Made by a program: the position numbers and the translations under genes
The notes under the pieces: generated by a model
The model's input: only the letters and a program-made list of their open reading frames with translations
What the model was told of the DNA's origin: nothing
Database searches by the model: none
Assembly: GCA_964640125.1 (NCBI GenBank)
Contig: CAZXGG010000008.1
Coordinates: 13,786 to 77,785, forward strand
Reading direction: 5' to 3'
Source: G020353115 sp964640125
GTDB taxonomy: Bacteria > Bacteroidota > Bacteroidia > Bacteroidales > VadinHA17
DNA: 64,000 nt
Shown: piece by piece, positions 26,423 to 36,148 of the stretch
Numbering within the stretch: position 1 is the stretch's first letter
How the letters are laid out: the number at the start of each line of letters is the position of its first letter

Positions 26423-26528
26423 AGAAAAGGAAATATTTTAGTGCGTTTTATTGTCTAATGTATGGAAAATGCTGTAACTTAACTGATCCCATTCAATAGG
26501 GCCGCAGGGAATAAAATGGACTTTTCAT

Positions 26529-27113
26529 TTGTCTAATGTAAAAAATAAGACTTTCGTGAAGGACTATTCTGGTTTTAGTGATCTGGATCTGATCTCTCAA
26601 ACACGGAAGGGTGATAACGAAGCCTTCTCTGTTCTTATTTCCAGGTACAAGGATCAGGTAGCGAAAACCGTTATTGGCATGATGGGTAATTGCATGGAAG
26701 CAGATGACGTGGGTCAGGAGACCTTTATCCGGTTTTATCGTTCCATCGATAAATTTCGCGGAGACTCAGCCCTGGGAACCTATTTGACCAAAATAGCCAT
26801 GAATCTTTCACTGAATGAATTGAAAAAACGAAAAAGAAACCGTTCATTGTTCTCAGATAACCAGGAAAACAATGTTGAGATTCATCGCTCAGAGACAAAG
26901 GATCATCAGGATGCGGATGATATTCAGGAGGAGGTGCAGCTGGCAATACAGGAGCTTCCTTTCAAGTTCAGATCGGTCGTTGTTCTCCGCATGATCGAAG
27001 GGTATAACACAAAAGAGACGGCTGAAATCCTGGACCTGCCAATGGGTACAGTGTTATCAAGATTAGCACGGGCACAGCAGAATTTGAAGGATAAATTAAA
27101 CCATCTAATATAA
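26529..27113 (+). CDS. ECF-type RNA polymerase sigma factor
   Basis: The 194 residues contain a sigma-70 region 2 (about 18-90; DEAFSVLISRYKDQVAK-like, EADDVGQETFIRFYRSIDKFRG) and region 4 (about 130-185; LPFKFRSVVVLRMIEGYNTKETAEIL helix-turn-helix), without regions 1 and 3, as in ECF factors. The start is uncertain: TTG at 26529 or GTG at 26556, since no ATG fits. The next gene, 6 bp on, encodes a membrane anti-sigma-like protein, and two Spy-like periplasmic genes follow, suggesting an envelope-stress regulon. Confidence 0.92.
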   Translation: MSNVKNKTFVKDYSGFSDLDLISQTRKGDNEAFSVLISRYKDQVAKTVIGMMGNCMEADDVGQETFIRFYRSIDKFRGDSALGTYLTKIAMNLSLNELKKRKRNRSLFSDNQENNVEIHRSETKDHQDADDIQEEVQLAIQELPFKFRSVVVLRMIEGYNTKETAEILDLPMGTVLSRLARAQQNLKDKLNHLI

Positions 27114-27119
27114 ACGGCC

Positions 27120-27539
27120 ATGTTAGACCAACATCTATTAGATTTACTCATGCGATCGCTGGATGGTGATCTGGATGATACGGATCGGACGATGCTTGAA
27201 AAAGCACTATCTGAATCGGAAGAGCTTAGAAAAGAAAAGAATAAGCTGATTCGCCTCAGAGAACTTGTTGGTTCCGGGGATTATCAGTTTAAACATGGAT
27301 TTACGGATCGGGTGATGAACCGCCTGACAAGATCAAAAAACGGGAAAAGCATTGAATTTAATTTTGCCAGAGACCTAAACCGAATTTTCATGAGAGTTGC
27401 CATCACCGGAGTTGCTGCAATTGTCCTGCTGCTCCTCAGCATTTATCTGACAACAGGTTCCGTTTCCCTCGATTCGTTAAGCGGAGTGGAATACTATTCA
27501 GAAGATAATGTGATCAGTTATTTGTTAATCGAAGAATAA
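27120..27539 (+). CDS. putative membrane anti-sigma factor
   Basis: These 139 residues comprise a charged cytoplasmic part (about 1-90) with a DGDLDDTD segment similar to the helical start of many anti-sigma factors, one membrane helix (about 92-112) and a short external tail. The zinc ligands of ZAS-type anti-sigmas are absent. The call is based on position directly after the ECF gene and on topology; the sequence alone is not diagnostic. Confidence 0.65.
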   Translation: MLDQHLLDLLMRSLDGDLDDTDRTMLEKALSESEELRKEKNKLIRLRELVGSGDYQFKHGFTDRVMNRLTRSKNGKSIEFNFARDLNRIFMRVAITGVAAIVLLLLSIYLTTGSVSLDSLSGVEYYSEDNVISYLLIEE

Positions 27540-27549
27540 ACAGACCGAC

Positions 27550-27972
27550 ATGAAAATTAAACCCGTACTTGTTATTTCCGCCACACTCATCATTGGATTT
27601 GCTATTGGTTTTCTTACCAGCGGCATGATAAACCATCAGCGGATGAAAAAATTCCGGTCGTTCAATTCTATGGAATCCTTTAAGCAGAGAACCATCCATA
27701 TTCTTGAACCAACAGAAGAACAACTGAAGGAGATCCTGCCCCTGATCGATGAGTATGCAAAAAAAATGGATGAGATTCGGAAGGATTTCGGCAAAGAATT
27801 TTTTGCCCTGATCAATGATTTCCATAATGAACTTAAACCACTCCTTACCAAGGAGCAAATAGAGAAGCTGGAATCGCTGCTAAGACCTCCACAAAGGAAT
27901 TCCCGTCATAGGGGTGATCCGAAGGAGAGGAACCGGGGGCCTGAGGGCCGGCCTACTGAAAGGCAAAGGTAA
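27550..27972 (+). CDS. Spy/CpxP-like periplasmic protein, membrane anchored
   Basis: This 140-residue protein has an N-terminal membrane anchor (about 5-24) and a helical domain (about 50-118; LEPTEEQLKEILPLIDEY, KPLLTKEQIEKLESL) resembling the LTxxQ repeats of the CpxP/Spy/ZraP family of stress chaperones and metal sensors. The tail is Arg/Pro/Gly-rich (RGDPKERNRGPEGR). It starts 10 bp after the anti-sigma-like gene and is likely part of that operon and regulon. Confidence 0.7.
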   Translation: MKIKPVLVISATLIIGFAIGFLTSGMINHQRMKKFRSFNSMESFKQRTIHILEPTEEQLKEILPLIDEYAKKMDEIRKDFGKEFFALINDFHNELKPLLTKEQIEKLESLLRPPQRNSRHRGDPKERNRGPEGRPTERQR

Positions 27973-28055
27973 TCCTCATCCGGATGGAATAATCGAGCCG
28001 GTTCCGTTGTCTAACGGTTGAAAACAAGTAAAACAGAATATAAAAACAGATCAAA

Positions 28056-28780
28056 ATGAAAAAGATAGTTGTAACACAAATCATGATTTTTTTACTGGCA
28101 GTAGCTCCGGTGTCGAATATTTTCTCCCAGCAGGGCAGGGGATTGGGTCCATGTGGATTGGGACTCGGACCGGGAAATTTCCTTAACTACCGGATATTGG
28201 ACCTGACGGAGGAGCAGAAGACACAAATGAGGGAATTATGGCTGGAGCAATCGGAGGTTCTAAATCCCCTGAATACGGAATTGCAGAAGCTCAGATTAGC
28301 CTATTGGGATCTTATTGCTGAATCAGATGAAGACCTGGATGCAATCAACAAGAACATTGACCAGCAAACTGATCTGCAGAATAAAATCATGAAAGAAAAT
28401 GCCCGTTTCAGAAAAAAAATGGAAGGGCTATTAACGGAAGAACAAAAGGAGTTACTTGATTCGGAATTTCCTTTTGGCAGAGGCATGTATGGAAGGTGGA
28501 ACCCACCCGGACGCGGATACGGTCAGGGATACAGAGATGGATTTGGCAGAGGCTATGGCAGAGGCTATGGCAGAGGTTATGGCAGAGGNNNNNNNNNNNN
28601 NNNNNNNNNNNNNNNNNNNNNNNNNNNNNNNNNNNNNNNNNNNNNNNNNNNNNNNNNNNNNNNNNNNNNNNNNNNNNNNNNNNNNNNNGAGATGGATTTG
28701 GCAGAGGCTATGGCAGAGGCTATGGCAGAGGTTATGGCAGAGGTTATGGCAGAGGATTTGGACCGGGTGGAATCTGGTAG
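28056..28780 (+). CDS. Spy/CpxP-like protein with Arg-Gly-Tyr-Gly repeat tail, across an assembly gap
   Basis: A signal peptide (about 1-24) precedes a helical Spy-like domain with two LTxEQK motifs (ILDLTEEQKTQM, GLLTEEQKELL) and a Gly-rich start (GLGPCGLGLGPG). The tail is a tandem of Gly-Arg-Gly-Tyr units with a 12-bp period. The gap 28589-28688 lies in the tail: 28534-28588 and 28689-28743 are identical 55-mers, and collapsing them keeps the frame and ends at the TAG at 28778-28780, giving about 189 residues. The exact repeat number cannot be trusted. It is probably in the ECF regulon. Confidence 0.82.
28589..28688. other. assembly gap (100 N) that should collapse
   Basis: The 100-N block sits between identical 55-bp flanks inside the 12-bp tandem repeat of a coding sequence. 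Collapse restores one frame, but since the repeat unit is short, the true copy number may be higher. Confidence 0.9.
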
Positions 28781-28862
28781 AACCCGGGAAGGCAAATTTT
28801 CATGGTTAGTTTTAGGTACGGGAAGGGTGTCTGAACATATGGTTGGGCACCCTCCTCTTTTT

Positions 28863-31106
28863 TTATGTCCCCTGGTTCAGGGAATACTGGAGATAGTCCA
28901 GTACTATGGGAATATCATCCTGATTTACCCCGTTTTGAAGTAGATACTTTCTGTCATCATTAAAGGTCATCAGAAAGTTCTCAAGATTATTCTCTTCATG
29001 AATGATGCTTTTTTTATACATGTTTATTGCTTCCAGGGGATTGCCCAGGCACCATTCCACGTGTCCGAAGTTTATGTAATCATAAATCGATACTTCCTCC
29101 TTGAATAATTTACTGTAATATTTCTGCGACTGATCCAGTTTTCCCAGGACGAAATAGCACCAGGCAATTGGGCGTAAGACTTTTTTATTGGAAGGATCAA
29201 GATATTCTACTTTAAAGTAATATTTGAGAGCTGTTTCATACTCTTCCAGGTCCAGGTAACAGTGACCGATTGATGCCTGTGTAAACAGGTTGTCAGGCTC
29301 CAGTTTTTCTGATTCAAGATAATATTCCAGTGCTTTTTCAGGTTGTTTCAGTATTCTGTAACAATAGCCGATTTTTTTCATATTCCAGGCACGGTTTTTA
29401 TCATACAATTCACCCTGCAGGTAATAATCGAGTGCCTCTTCGATCCTTCCGAGCTTCTGATAACAAAAAGCGATCTTTTCCAGGATTTCGTAGCTTTTCT
29501 CCTCTATTTTGTTCAGGTATTGATATATATCCAGTGCCTCTTCATAATATTCTTTTTCAAAAAGGTATTCAGCAATATTCCGGAGGGTACTTTTATCGGT
29601 TAACAACAGGTTAAAAAAGGCAGAATTATAGATATCAAGTTTCCCGGCAAAAACATCTTCAAATTCATTTTTAAAGGGATATAGCTTATAAAACCGGTAG
29701 AGGTCCTGGAGGTACTGTTGATAGACCGCTTTTGTCTTTTTAAACTGGTCAAGGATTTCATCCTGTTCTGCAAGTTCATTCATTCCTTTCAATTCCGCAT
29801 TGAACAGTTCAAGCATCATGGTCTTTTGAACTTTGGGCATGTGTTTTACGTTCAGAATAAAGGAGTATTTATCGGAATTACAAAGAAATGATGTTTGAAA
29901 AAGGCCTTCGATAAAGAGCTCTTTGTCAAAACTGGTTTCTTCCCCCATCAGGGAATGATCAATAACTTCATTCTCAGGATAAAAAGGTATAAACCAGTTG
30001 CTTATTTCCCTGAAAAAGTCAAATTGCTTCAACTGCGAGAAGGCTGTCAAAAAAACATCCGCTCCTTCCATCTGAAGCTGTGTAAATTCTTCCACCTTTT
30101 TATAAAGGTCATTTGAATCTTCAAAGACGATTTCCCAGTCAGGGTTCTTTTCCTCTCCAGGATCTTCGGGGACCAGTTTATCGAGGTCAAGCTTATCTTC
30201 CAGTTTTGGCCGAAGTTTTACCATTTCGGGAATGATCTCTTCACGTAGTTTACGGGATATCTTCTCTGTCTCCCTCGAGCGGATAATTTGAATGATGATC
30301 GCTTCAATCTCCTTCTGAATCCCTTTTTTATCCTGCAGGATCTTTAATTTCGCGGAGATCTCAGGATAAAGGTAAAGTCTTTTGTCATACCGGTACATGG
30401 AGAGGATGAGCCCGATCATAGCCCGTTGCGAAACCTCCGGCTGGTTGTCTTCATAAAAATTAAACAGGGCAAAAACTTTCCGTTCGTCAAAATGACGAAA
30501 TAAGCTCAATGTTATAGCACTAACGAACAAGCATTTCTCATACCATCGAAAGGGTTTTCTTCTTCTGATCAGATCAATCAGTTCCAGGTCAACATCGGTC
30601 AATTTATTTGTCAGCCAGAAATGATTAAACAGGGTTATTACCAGGCTTTTAAATCGTTTTGACTGAGGGGATGTGGGATCTGAGCCTAATTCGAAGCTTT
30701 CATCCATGATTTCATCCAGCTCCCGTTTAAAGCTAAGGTCATCCAGTCGTTCAATAATGCTTTTACCGGTCAGTTTCTGCTGCTGTTCCAACTCAGCCTG
30801 AATGGTGAACGTGTGCCAGCCTGAATCCTGGTAAAGGATGTTATACTGTACACGATCAGCTAATTCCAGGATAGAAGCCAGAAGGTGATAGTATATTTTT
30901 TGCCGCTCCGGATCAGCTACTCCTTCAATGGTATATTTCAACATGGATTCGTAGGTTGATTCCAGGTTATCGAATTGAACCCGCAAATCTCCCATTTTTG
31001 ATACCACGGTCAGATCCGATAATGCCTCCAACGCCTCTTTCACTCTTTTCTGGTAAATCAGGTAACAGATCCTCTCGTACTTCTTCTTTAGTTCAGTTGT
31101 TTTCAT
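28863..31106 (-). CDS. large TPR-repeat protein
   Basis: This 747-residue protein has no signal peptide or membrane segment. The N-terminal two-thirds are helical and unrecognised. The last third (about 510-735) has clear tetratricopeptide repeats (KSYEILEKIAFCYQKLGRIEEALDYYLQGE-like, ALEYYLESEKLEPDNLFTQASIGHCY-like), so it is likely a cytoplasmic scaffold. The start at 31106 (MKTTELKKKYERI) is preferred over 31145. A protein of this type is common in Bacteroidales without a known role. It lies opposite to the Spy-like genes. Confidence 0.8.
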   Translation of the reverse strand: MKTTELKKKYERICYLIYQKRVKEALEALSDLTVVSKMGDLRVQFDNLESTYESMLKYTIEGVADPERQKIYYHLLASILELADRVQYNILYQDSGWHTFTIQAELEQQQKLTGKSIIERLDDLSFKRELDEIMDESFELGSDPTSPQSKRFKSLVITLFNHFWLTNKLTDVDLELIDLIRRRKPFRWYEKCLFVSAITLSLFRHFDERKVFALFNFYEDNQPEVSQRAMIGLILSMYRYDKRLYLYPEISAKLKILQDKKGIQKEIEAIIIQIIRSRETEKISRKLREEIIPEMVKLRPKLEDKLDLDKLVPEDPGEEKNPDWEIVFEDSNDLYKKVEEFTQLQMEGADVFLTAFSQLKQFDFFREISNWFIPFYPENEVIDHSLMGEETSFDKELFIEGLFQTSFLCNSDKYSFILNVKHMPKVQKTMMLELFNAELKGMNELAEQDEILDQFKKTKAVYQQYLQDLYRFYKLYPFKNEFEDVFAGKLDIYNSAFFNLLLTDKSTLRNIAEYLFEKEYYEEALDIYQYLNKIEEKSYEILEKIAFCYQKLGRIEEALDYYLQGELYDKNRAWNMKKIGYCYRILKQPEKALEYYLESEKLEPDNLFTQASIGHCYLDLEEYETALKYYFKVEYLDPSNKKVLRPIAWCYFVLGKLDQSQKYYSKLFKEEVSIYDYINFGHVEWCLGNPLEAINMYKKSIIHEENNLENFLMTFNDDRKYLLQNGVNQDDIPIVLDYLQYSLNQGT

Positions 31107-31396
31107 ACTCTTTTTTTGGCAAACGATCGTTTTATCATGAAGCACAGATCGATCTGCCTTAATTTTGTTGGGAACAAATCCTGAAGAGATCCACCAAATA
31201 TTATTCCATAAACCGGAAAATTGACTTTTTGGCAGTTAAGAATAGCATAAAACCCACTTTCATGGAATAAATGTATCACAATTATCCGTCACATCAGTGA
31301 GGTATTTTTATAAAAATAAAAATTCACTGAGAAGAATGGGAATAAATCGTCACAGAAAGTGGTCTAACAGGCGAATTCGAAATTTACATTAAAACA

Positions 31397-32230
31397 ATGC
31401 AAATAGCAATGCGTTATTACAGTTATCTGATTTTGCCGTTCCTTCTCTCGGGTTGCAGTAATAAACCCATACATAACAGCACGTGGAATAGCAATGAAAT
31501 AATAATAGATGGCACTTTTTTAGATTGGAAAAAAGACCTGACATACGATAAAAAATCCAAACTGTTGTATAATGTAGCCAATGATCACTCCAATCTTTTG
31601 CTATGCTTAAAGGTTACAGAGCCGTCTGTAACAAACAAGATCATGATGAGAGGCCTTACGGTATGGGTAGATACAACGGGGAAACAGAAAAAAAATCTGG
31701 GCATTAAATATCCGATGGGTCGAAGTGGAAGTATGAGACCTGCGGACCAGAGGACACCTCGTCAGCCGATGCCGGAGCAGCAGAGAGAACGGCCTGTCAG
31801 ACCTCAAATTCAAAACCGGATGGAATTGATCGGATTCAAAGAAAGGGGGAAATCGGAGGTGGTTTCTGTTGGAGATACAACAGGTATTGAAGTAGCCGTA
31901 AAGGAAGATCCGTATGGTGGCATGCAATATGAAGTAAAGATACCTTTGCAGGTTATTTTGAAAGACCCGGACGAATTTTTATCGGCTGCTGAGAAGTTGA
32001 TCAGCATTGGTTTTGAAACAGGGTATATTAAAATGGATAGCAATACCGGAGGTGGTCAGACCGGTGGGCGAATGGGAGGTGGAGGAGGGGGGAGGCCCTC
32101 CGGAGGTGGAGGGAGACCAACTGGTGGCGGTCAGCCTGGAGGAATGACACCCCAGCAAGGGAATATGGCAAACATGACTCAGGCAACCCGGTTGTGGATA
32201 AAACAAATAAAACTTGTAATTTCAGAATAA
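31397..32230 (+). CDS. lipoprotein with Gly-rich tail, first gene of the efflux operon
   Basis: The 277 residues start with a lipoprotein signal (LPFLLSGC, Cys at about 20). About 30-215 contain a beta-rich domain (WNSNEIIIDGTFLDWKKDL opening, reminiscent of CBM9-like or DOMON modules), interrupted by a Pro/Arg/Gln-rich insert at about 110-142. A Gly/Arg/Pro low-complexity run follows at about 215-255. It is 10 bp ahead of the TolC gene, so it is probably an accessory of that exporter. The start may also be the ATG at 31409. The function is unknown. Confidence 0.7.
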   Translation: MQIAMRYYSYLILPFLLSGCSNKPIHNSTWNSNEIIIDGTFLDWKKDLTYDKKSKLLYNVANDHSNLLLCLKVTEPSVTNKIMMRGLTVWVDTTGKQKKNLGIKYPMGRSGSMRPADQRTPRQPMPEQQRERPVRPQIQNRMELIGFKERGKSEVVSVGDTTGIEVAVKEDPYGGMQYEVKIPLQVILKDPDEFLSAAEKLISIGFETGYIKMDSNTGGGQTGGRMGGGGGGRPSGGGGRPTGGGQPGGMTPQQGNMANMTQATRLWIKQIKLVISE

Positions 32231-32240
32231 CCTTTTTGTT

Positions 32241-33674
32241 ATGAAAAAATTAATGATCGGCATATTGGCCATCTGTAACATCGGCTGGTCTTTCACTCAG
32301 GAAAACAAATGGACCCTGACGGAATGCATTCAGCATGCCCTGGAGCGGAATATTACGATAAACCAGAGGAAGCTAAACAATGAATTATCTGAAATAACCC
32401 TGGAACAATCCAGAGCCGATTTGCTGCCTAACCTTACGGCTTCAGGAAGTCAGAGCTGGAACTTCGGACGGTCCGTTGATCCCTATACCAATGATTATGT
32501 TAGTACAAATGTAGGGAGCAATAATTTTGGATTAAGCACCAGCGTAACCCTGTTTGACGGATTGCAGAGCATCAATACCATTAAAAAGAACCAGATTGAT
32601 GTGGAATCGGGGACACTGGATCTTGAGCAAACAAAGAACGATATCATTCTCAGTGTCACACAGGCTTACCTGCAGGTACTTTTTGCCTATGAACAGGTCG
32701 AAAATGCCTCCATCAGCCTGGAATCTACCGCTGCCCAGGTGGAGAGAACGCAAAAACTGGTGAATGCAGGAAGCTCTCCTGAAGGGGATCTTTTCAAGAT
32801 CAATTCGCAGCTTGCGTCCGATCAGTACAGCCTTGTAAATGCAGAAAACCAATTATCCATGTCCAAAGTGAACCTGATGCAGATCATGGAATTGCCGGTC
32901 GAAGATGAATTTGATGTTGTTATCCCAGAATTTGATGTTACAACAATCGGAGTTGCCTATACCGGAGCGTCTGATGAAATCTATGCAAAAGCACTGGGGG
33001 TTCAACCGGAAATAGAAAGCTCGCAACTTAAGGTTGCCAGTGCCGAGCAGAGCCTGAAAATTGCCAGGGGTGCCCTCTATCCGCGACTTTCACTTTCCGG
33101 AAGCCTGGGTTCTGGATATTCCAATGCACGAACCCTGAGGCAATATGGAGAGCCAACTACAGTGATTCAGGAGGTTGGATATTTGCAAAGTGACCCTTCA
33201 GAAATTGTTCTGGCTGAACGGGAGTTTACTCCATCTTCAATCGCTGACTATAATTTTGGTAATCAGATCAGGGATAATTTGAACGAATCGGTGAGACTGA
33301 GCCTTAGCATTCCCATCTTTAACCGGTTCCAGGTGAGAAACAACATCAGCCGTTCAAAAATCAATGTCGAAACGGCTGAACTGAACAAACAGAATACAGA
33401 AAACCAGTTGAGAAAAACAATCGAACAGGCGTATAACGATCTTGTCTCTTCTGCTAAAAATTATGATGCTGCAGTGGAACAACTGAAATCCCTGGAGCGT
33501 TCCTATAATGACACGGAGCGAAAATTTGAACTGGGTATGATCAATGCGACCGATTACCTGATTGAGAAAAATAACTTTGAGAATTCAAAGTATAGCCTTA
33601 CGAGGGCAAAATATGAATACATTTTTACCTTTAAGATCCTTGATTTTTACCAGGGGAATCCGATTACCTTTTGA
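32241..33674 (+). CDS. TolC-family outer membrane efflux protein
   Basis: This 477-residue outer-membrane channel has a signal peptide (about 1-18) and the two halves typical of the family: WTLTECIQHALERN near the start, long coiled-coil helices, and the internal repeat with SLSIPIFNRFQVRNNI and YNDLVSSAKNYDAAVEQL. It forms the exit duct for the MacA-like adaptor and ABC pump encoded next (29-bp gap). Confidence 0.92.
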   Translation: MKKLMIGILAICNIGWSFTQENKWTLTECIQHALERNITINQRKLNNELSEITLEQSRADLLPNLTASGSQSWNFGRSVDPYTNDYVSTNVGSNNFGLSTSVTLFDGLQSINTIKKNQIDVESGTLDLEQTKNDIILSVTQAYLQVLFAYEQVENASISLESTAAQVERTQKLVNAGSSPEGDLFKINSQLASDQYSLVNAENQLSMSKVNLMQIMELPVEDEFDVVIPEFDVTTIGVAYTGASDEIYAKALGVQPEIESSQLKVASAEQSLKIARGALYPRLSLSGSLGSGYSNARTLRQYGEPTTVIQEVGYLQSDPSEIVLAEREFTPSSIADYNFGNQIRDNLNESVRLSLSIPIFNRFQVRNNISRSKINVETAELNKQNTENQLRKTIEQAYNDLVSSAKNYDAAVEQLKSLERSYNDTERKFELGMINATDYLIEKNNFENSKYSLTRAKYEYIFTFKILDFYQGNPITF

Positions 33675-33702
33675 TGTGGAAATAATGTTAATTTAGAAAA
33701 CA

Positions 33703-35115
33703 ATGAAAAAGAAACTTATAATTACAGTTGTTGTCCTGATCCCGGTAGTTCTTGCAGGATATTTTATTCTCAGAAAGGATAAAACATTTGATATTGAATG
33801 GGAAACCAAGGAGGTTGAGAAAGGAGACATAAACATTGAGGTTACGGCAACAGGAACACTGGAAGCGGTGACCGAAGTTGAAGTTGGTACACAGGTCTCC
33901 GGTATCCTCTCCGAATTATATGTGGATTTTAATTCAAAAGTCAGGAAAGGACAGGTGATCGCAAGACTGGATACCACAACCCTTGCAGCGCAGGTATTCG
34001 ATTCCAGAGCAAACCTTGAACGGGTAATGATCCGTTTGAACCAGGCTGAGCGGGATTGGAAAAGGACGCAGCAGCTTTTCGAAGAGAAAGTGGTAGCCCA
34101 GGTGGAGTATGACCAGGCACTCGATGACTATGAAACCGCCAAATCAAATGTACTATCGGCTGAGGCACAGCTAAACAGAAATATTATTAACCTGAATTAC
34201 GCAACCATCACAGCTCCCATCGATGGAATTGTGATTTCAAAAAGCGTCGAAATGGGACAGACAGTCGCTGCAAGTTTCAACTCACCCACCCTGTTCAATA
34301 TCGTAAATGATCTGACAAAGATGCAGGTCGAAGCCAGTGTGGATGAGGCAGATATCGGTCAGATTAAAGAAGGACAGGATGTTACGTTTACGGTGGATGC
34401 CTACCCGGATGATCAGTTTACAGGTGTGGTCCGTCAGGTGCGGTATCAGCCGGTCATCGTTTCCAATGTGGTAAACTATACGGTCATTGTAGATGTAGCC
34501 AACCCGGATATGAAGCTACTTCCCGGAATGACAGCCAATATAACCGTGAATATTGATAAGCGGGAAGATGTATTGAAGGTTCCCTCCCGAGCACTGAGCT
34601 TTACTCCTCCTACAGTATACCTTGCGCTTCTATATGCAGAACTGCCGGATTCAGTCAAACAGCAGCAGGAAGAGAGAATCGCAGAAATGACAGAACGGAT
34701 GGAGTCTATGGGATTGTCACAGCAGCAAATCGACCAGATGGTCGAGCGGGTGAGATTGATGGGAATATTTGGCGGAGGACAGCAACAACGCCCTGAAGGA
34801 ATGGCCAGGGGTTTAGGTGGCGGTATAACTGGAGGTCAGAGACCTTCGGGACAGATGCCTCAAACGGGCAATAGATCGCAACGCTTTGGCAATTTCGGAC
34901 AGGTGTGGATAAAGGAGGGTGAAGTAGTGCGGCCTGTGCGGGTGCGAACAGGGATCACCGACGGAAGTAATGTGGAAATCATTAGTGAAGAAGTGGAAGA
35001 AGGTACATTGGTTGTGATATCGGCATTGTATGACGAAGAGCAGGAAGAACAGGTAACCCAGACAAACAACCCGTTTGCACCTGCCGGTCCGGGTAGAGGA
35101 AGAGGGATGAGGTAG
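33703..35115 (+). CDS. MacA-like periplasmic adaptor of an ABC efflux pump
   Basis: This 470-residue protein has an N-terminal membrane anchor (about 4-23), a biotinyl-lipoyl-like domain (VEVGTQVSGILSELYVDFNSKVRKGQVIARLD), a coiled-coil hairpin (about 95-150), the second lipoyl half (ITAPIDGIVIS) and a beta-barrel domain. About residues 315-400 form an unusual insertion: a charged Gln/Glu/Met helix followed by a Gly/Gln/Pro-rich run (GGGQQQRPEG, GGITGGQRPS), not present in standard MacA. It couples the downstream ABC pump to TolC. Confidence 0.9.
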   Translation: MKKKLIITVVVLIPVVLAGYFILRKDKTFDIEWETKEVEKGDINIEVTATGTLEAVTEVEVGTQVSGILSELYVDFNSKVRKGQVIARLDTTTLAAQVFDSRANLERVMIRLNQAERDWKRTQQLFEEKVVAQVEYDQALDDYETAKSNVLSAEAQLNRNIINLNYATITAPIDGIVISKSVEMGQTVAASFNSPTLFNIVNDLTKMQVEASVDEADIGQIKEGQDVTFTVDAYPDDQFTGVVRQVRYQPVIVSNVVNYTVIVDVANPDMKLLPGMTANITVNIDKREDVLKVPSRALSFTPPTVYLALLYAELPDSVKQQQEERIAEMTERMESMGLSQQQIDQMVERVRLMGIFGGGQQQRPEGMARGLGGGITGGQRPSGQMPQTGNRSQRFGNFGQVWIKEGEVVRPVRVRTGITDGSNVEIISEEVEEGTLVVISALYDEEQEEQVTQTNNPFAPAGPGRGRGMR

Positions 35116-35386
35116 GTTTGAGTTATAAGTTAAAAGTTATAAGTTAATGGTTAATAGTGAGTGAGATATAAGCATAATGTTAGTGGTTTATTGGGTTATT
35201 GAGTTATTTAGGTGTCTGACTGGAAAGTTTGAGAGTAGATAGCTCGGTTTTAGATAAAAACGGTAAAGTGAATGGATAACATCAATGTATTCAATAACTT
35301 AATAACTATTAACCTAATAACTTTTTTATATAAAAAGTCCTCGCTAACAAAGGACTAGCAAATATTCAATGAAGATAAAGCAAACT
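35116..35386. repeat. AT-rich intergenic repeat inside the efflux operon
   Basis: The 271-bp spacer between the MacA-like and ATPase genes has low-complexity ends of opposite orientation (GTTATAAGTTA-like words on the left, TAACTTAATAAC-like words on the right) and a 40-bp core at 35188-35227 that recurs with 38 of 40 identical bases at 50581-50620. No gene is seen. It may insulate or bridge transcription between the two halves of the operon. Confidence 0.65.
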
Positions 35387-36130
35387 ATGGATAAAATTAT
35401 ATCAGTACGGAACCTGACCAAGGTATACGATATGGGGTTGGTGAAGGTGCATGCTTTACGTGGTATAGATCTGGATATTTATTCGGGAGAATTCACCGCC
35501 ATTATGGGTTCCAGCGGATCCGGGAAGTCAACCTTTATGAATATTGTTGGTTGCCTTGATCTTCCAACCGAAGGTGAATATTTCCTGGATGGGAAAGACG
35601 TGAGTAAGTTGAACAAAGACCAGCTGGCCCGGACCAGGAATCAAAAAATCGGATTTGTTTTTCAAACATATAACCTGTTACCCAGGACTTCAGCACTGGA
35701 GAATGTCGAGTTACCTTTATTATATAATCCTTCAATTCGAGCAAAAGAGCGTAAGGAGAGGGCCTTGCAATCCCTTGAAATGGTGGGACTGGCCGATTGG
35801 CACCACCATTATCCAAACCAGTTATCTGGTGGACAACAGCAGCGGGTGGCTATAGCAAGGGCTTTGGTTAACAACCCGGTAATAATTCTTGCCGATGAAC
35901 CAACCGGTAACCTCGATACTCGTACCAGTTATGAAGTAATGGAGATTTTCCAGGATCTGAATAGCAAGGGAATGACCATTACCCTGGTTACCCACGAATA
36001 TGATATTTCCCAGCTGGCCGGAAGAGTTGTGAGTTTCCGTGACGGGAGGGTTAGTAAGGAGATGGTTGTTGAGAAAATAAAGAATGCGCGCGATGAGCTG
36101 GCAAAACTTCCTGTAGAAGGTGAATATTAA
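35387..36130 (+). CDS. ABC transporter ATP-binding protein (MacB/LolD type)
   Basis: This 247-residue nucleotide-binding domain has Walker A GSSGSGKST, the Q-loop, the signature LSGGQQQR, and Walker B ILADEPTG followed by the LDTRTS D-loop. It is the lipoprotein- and macrolide-export class that works with FtsX-like permeases. The start may be ATG 35369 or 35387, both in frame; the second fits the usual family start (MDKIISVRNLTKVY). The permease is a separate gene 18 bp downstream, whereas in E. coli MacB the two are fused. Confidence 0.92.
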   Translation: MDKIISVRNLTKVYDMGLVKVHALRGIDLDIYSGEFTAIMGSSGSGKSTFMNIVGCLDLPTEGEYFLDGKDVSKLNKDQLARTRNQKIGFVFQTYNLLPRTSALENVELPLLYNPSIRAKERKERALQSLEMVGLADWHHHYPNQLSGGQQQRVAIARALVNNPVIILADEPTGNLDTRTSYEVMEIFQDLNSKGMTITLVTHEYDISQLAGRVVSFRDGRVSKEMVVEKIKNARDELAKLPVEGEY

Positions 36131-36148
36131 TAGTAAAATCATGAAAGA

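Noticed and set aside
28534..28760. Regular 12-bp repeats considered as a CRISPR array or satellite
   Set aside because: There are no spacers; the units encode Gly-Arg-Gly-Tyr in a continuous secreted protein frame.
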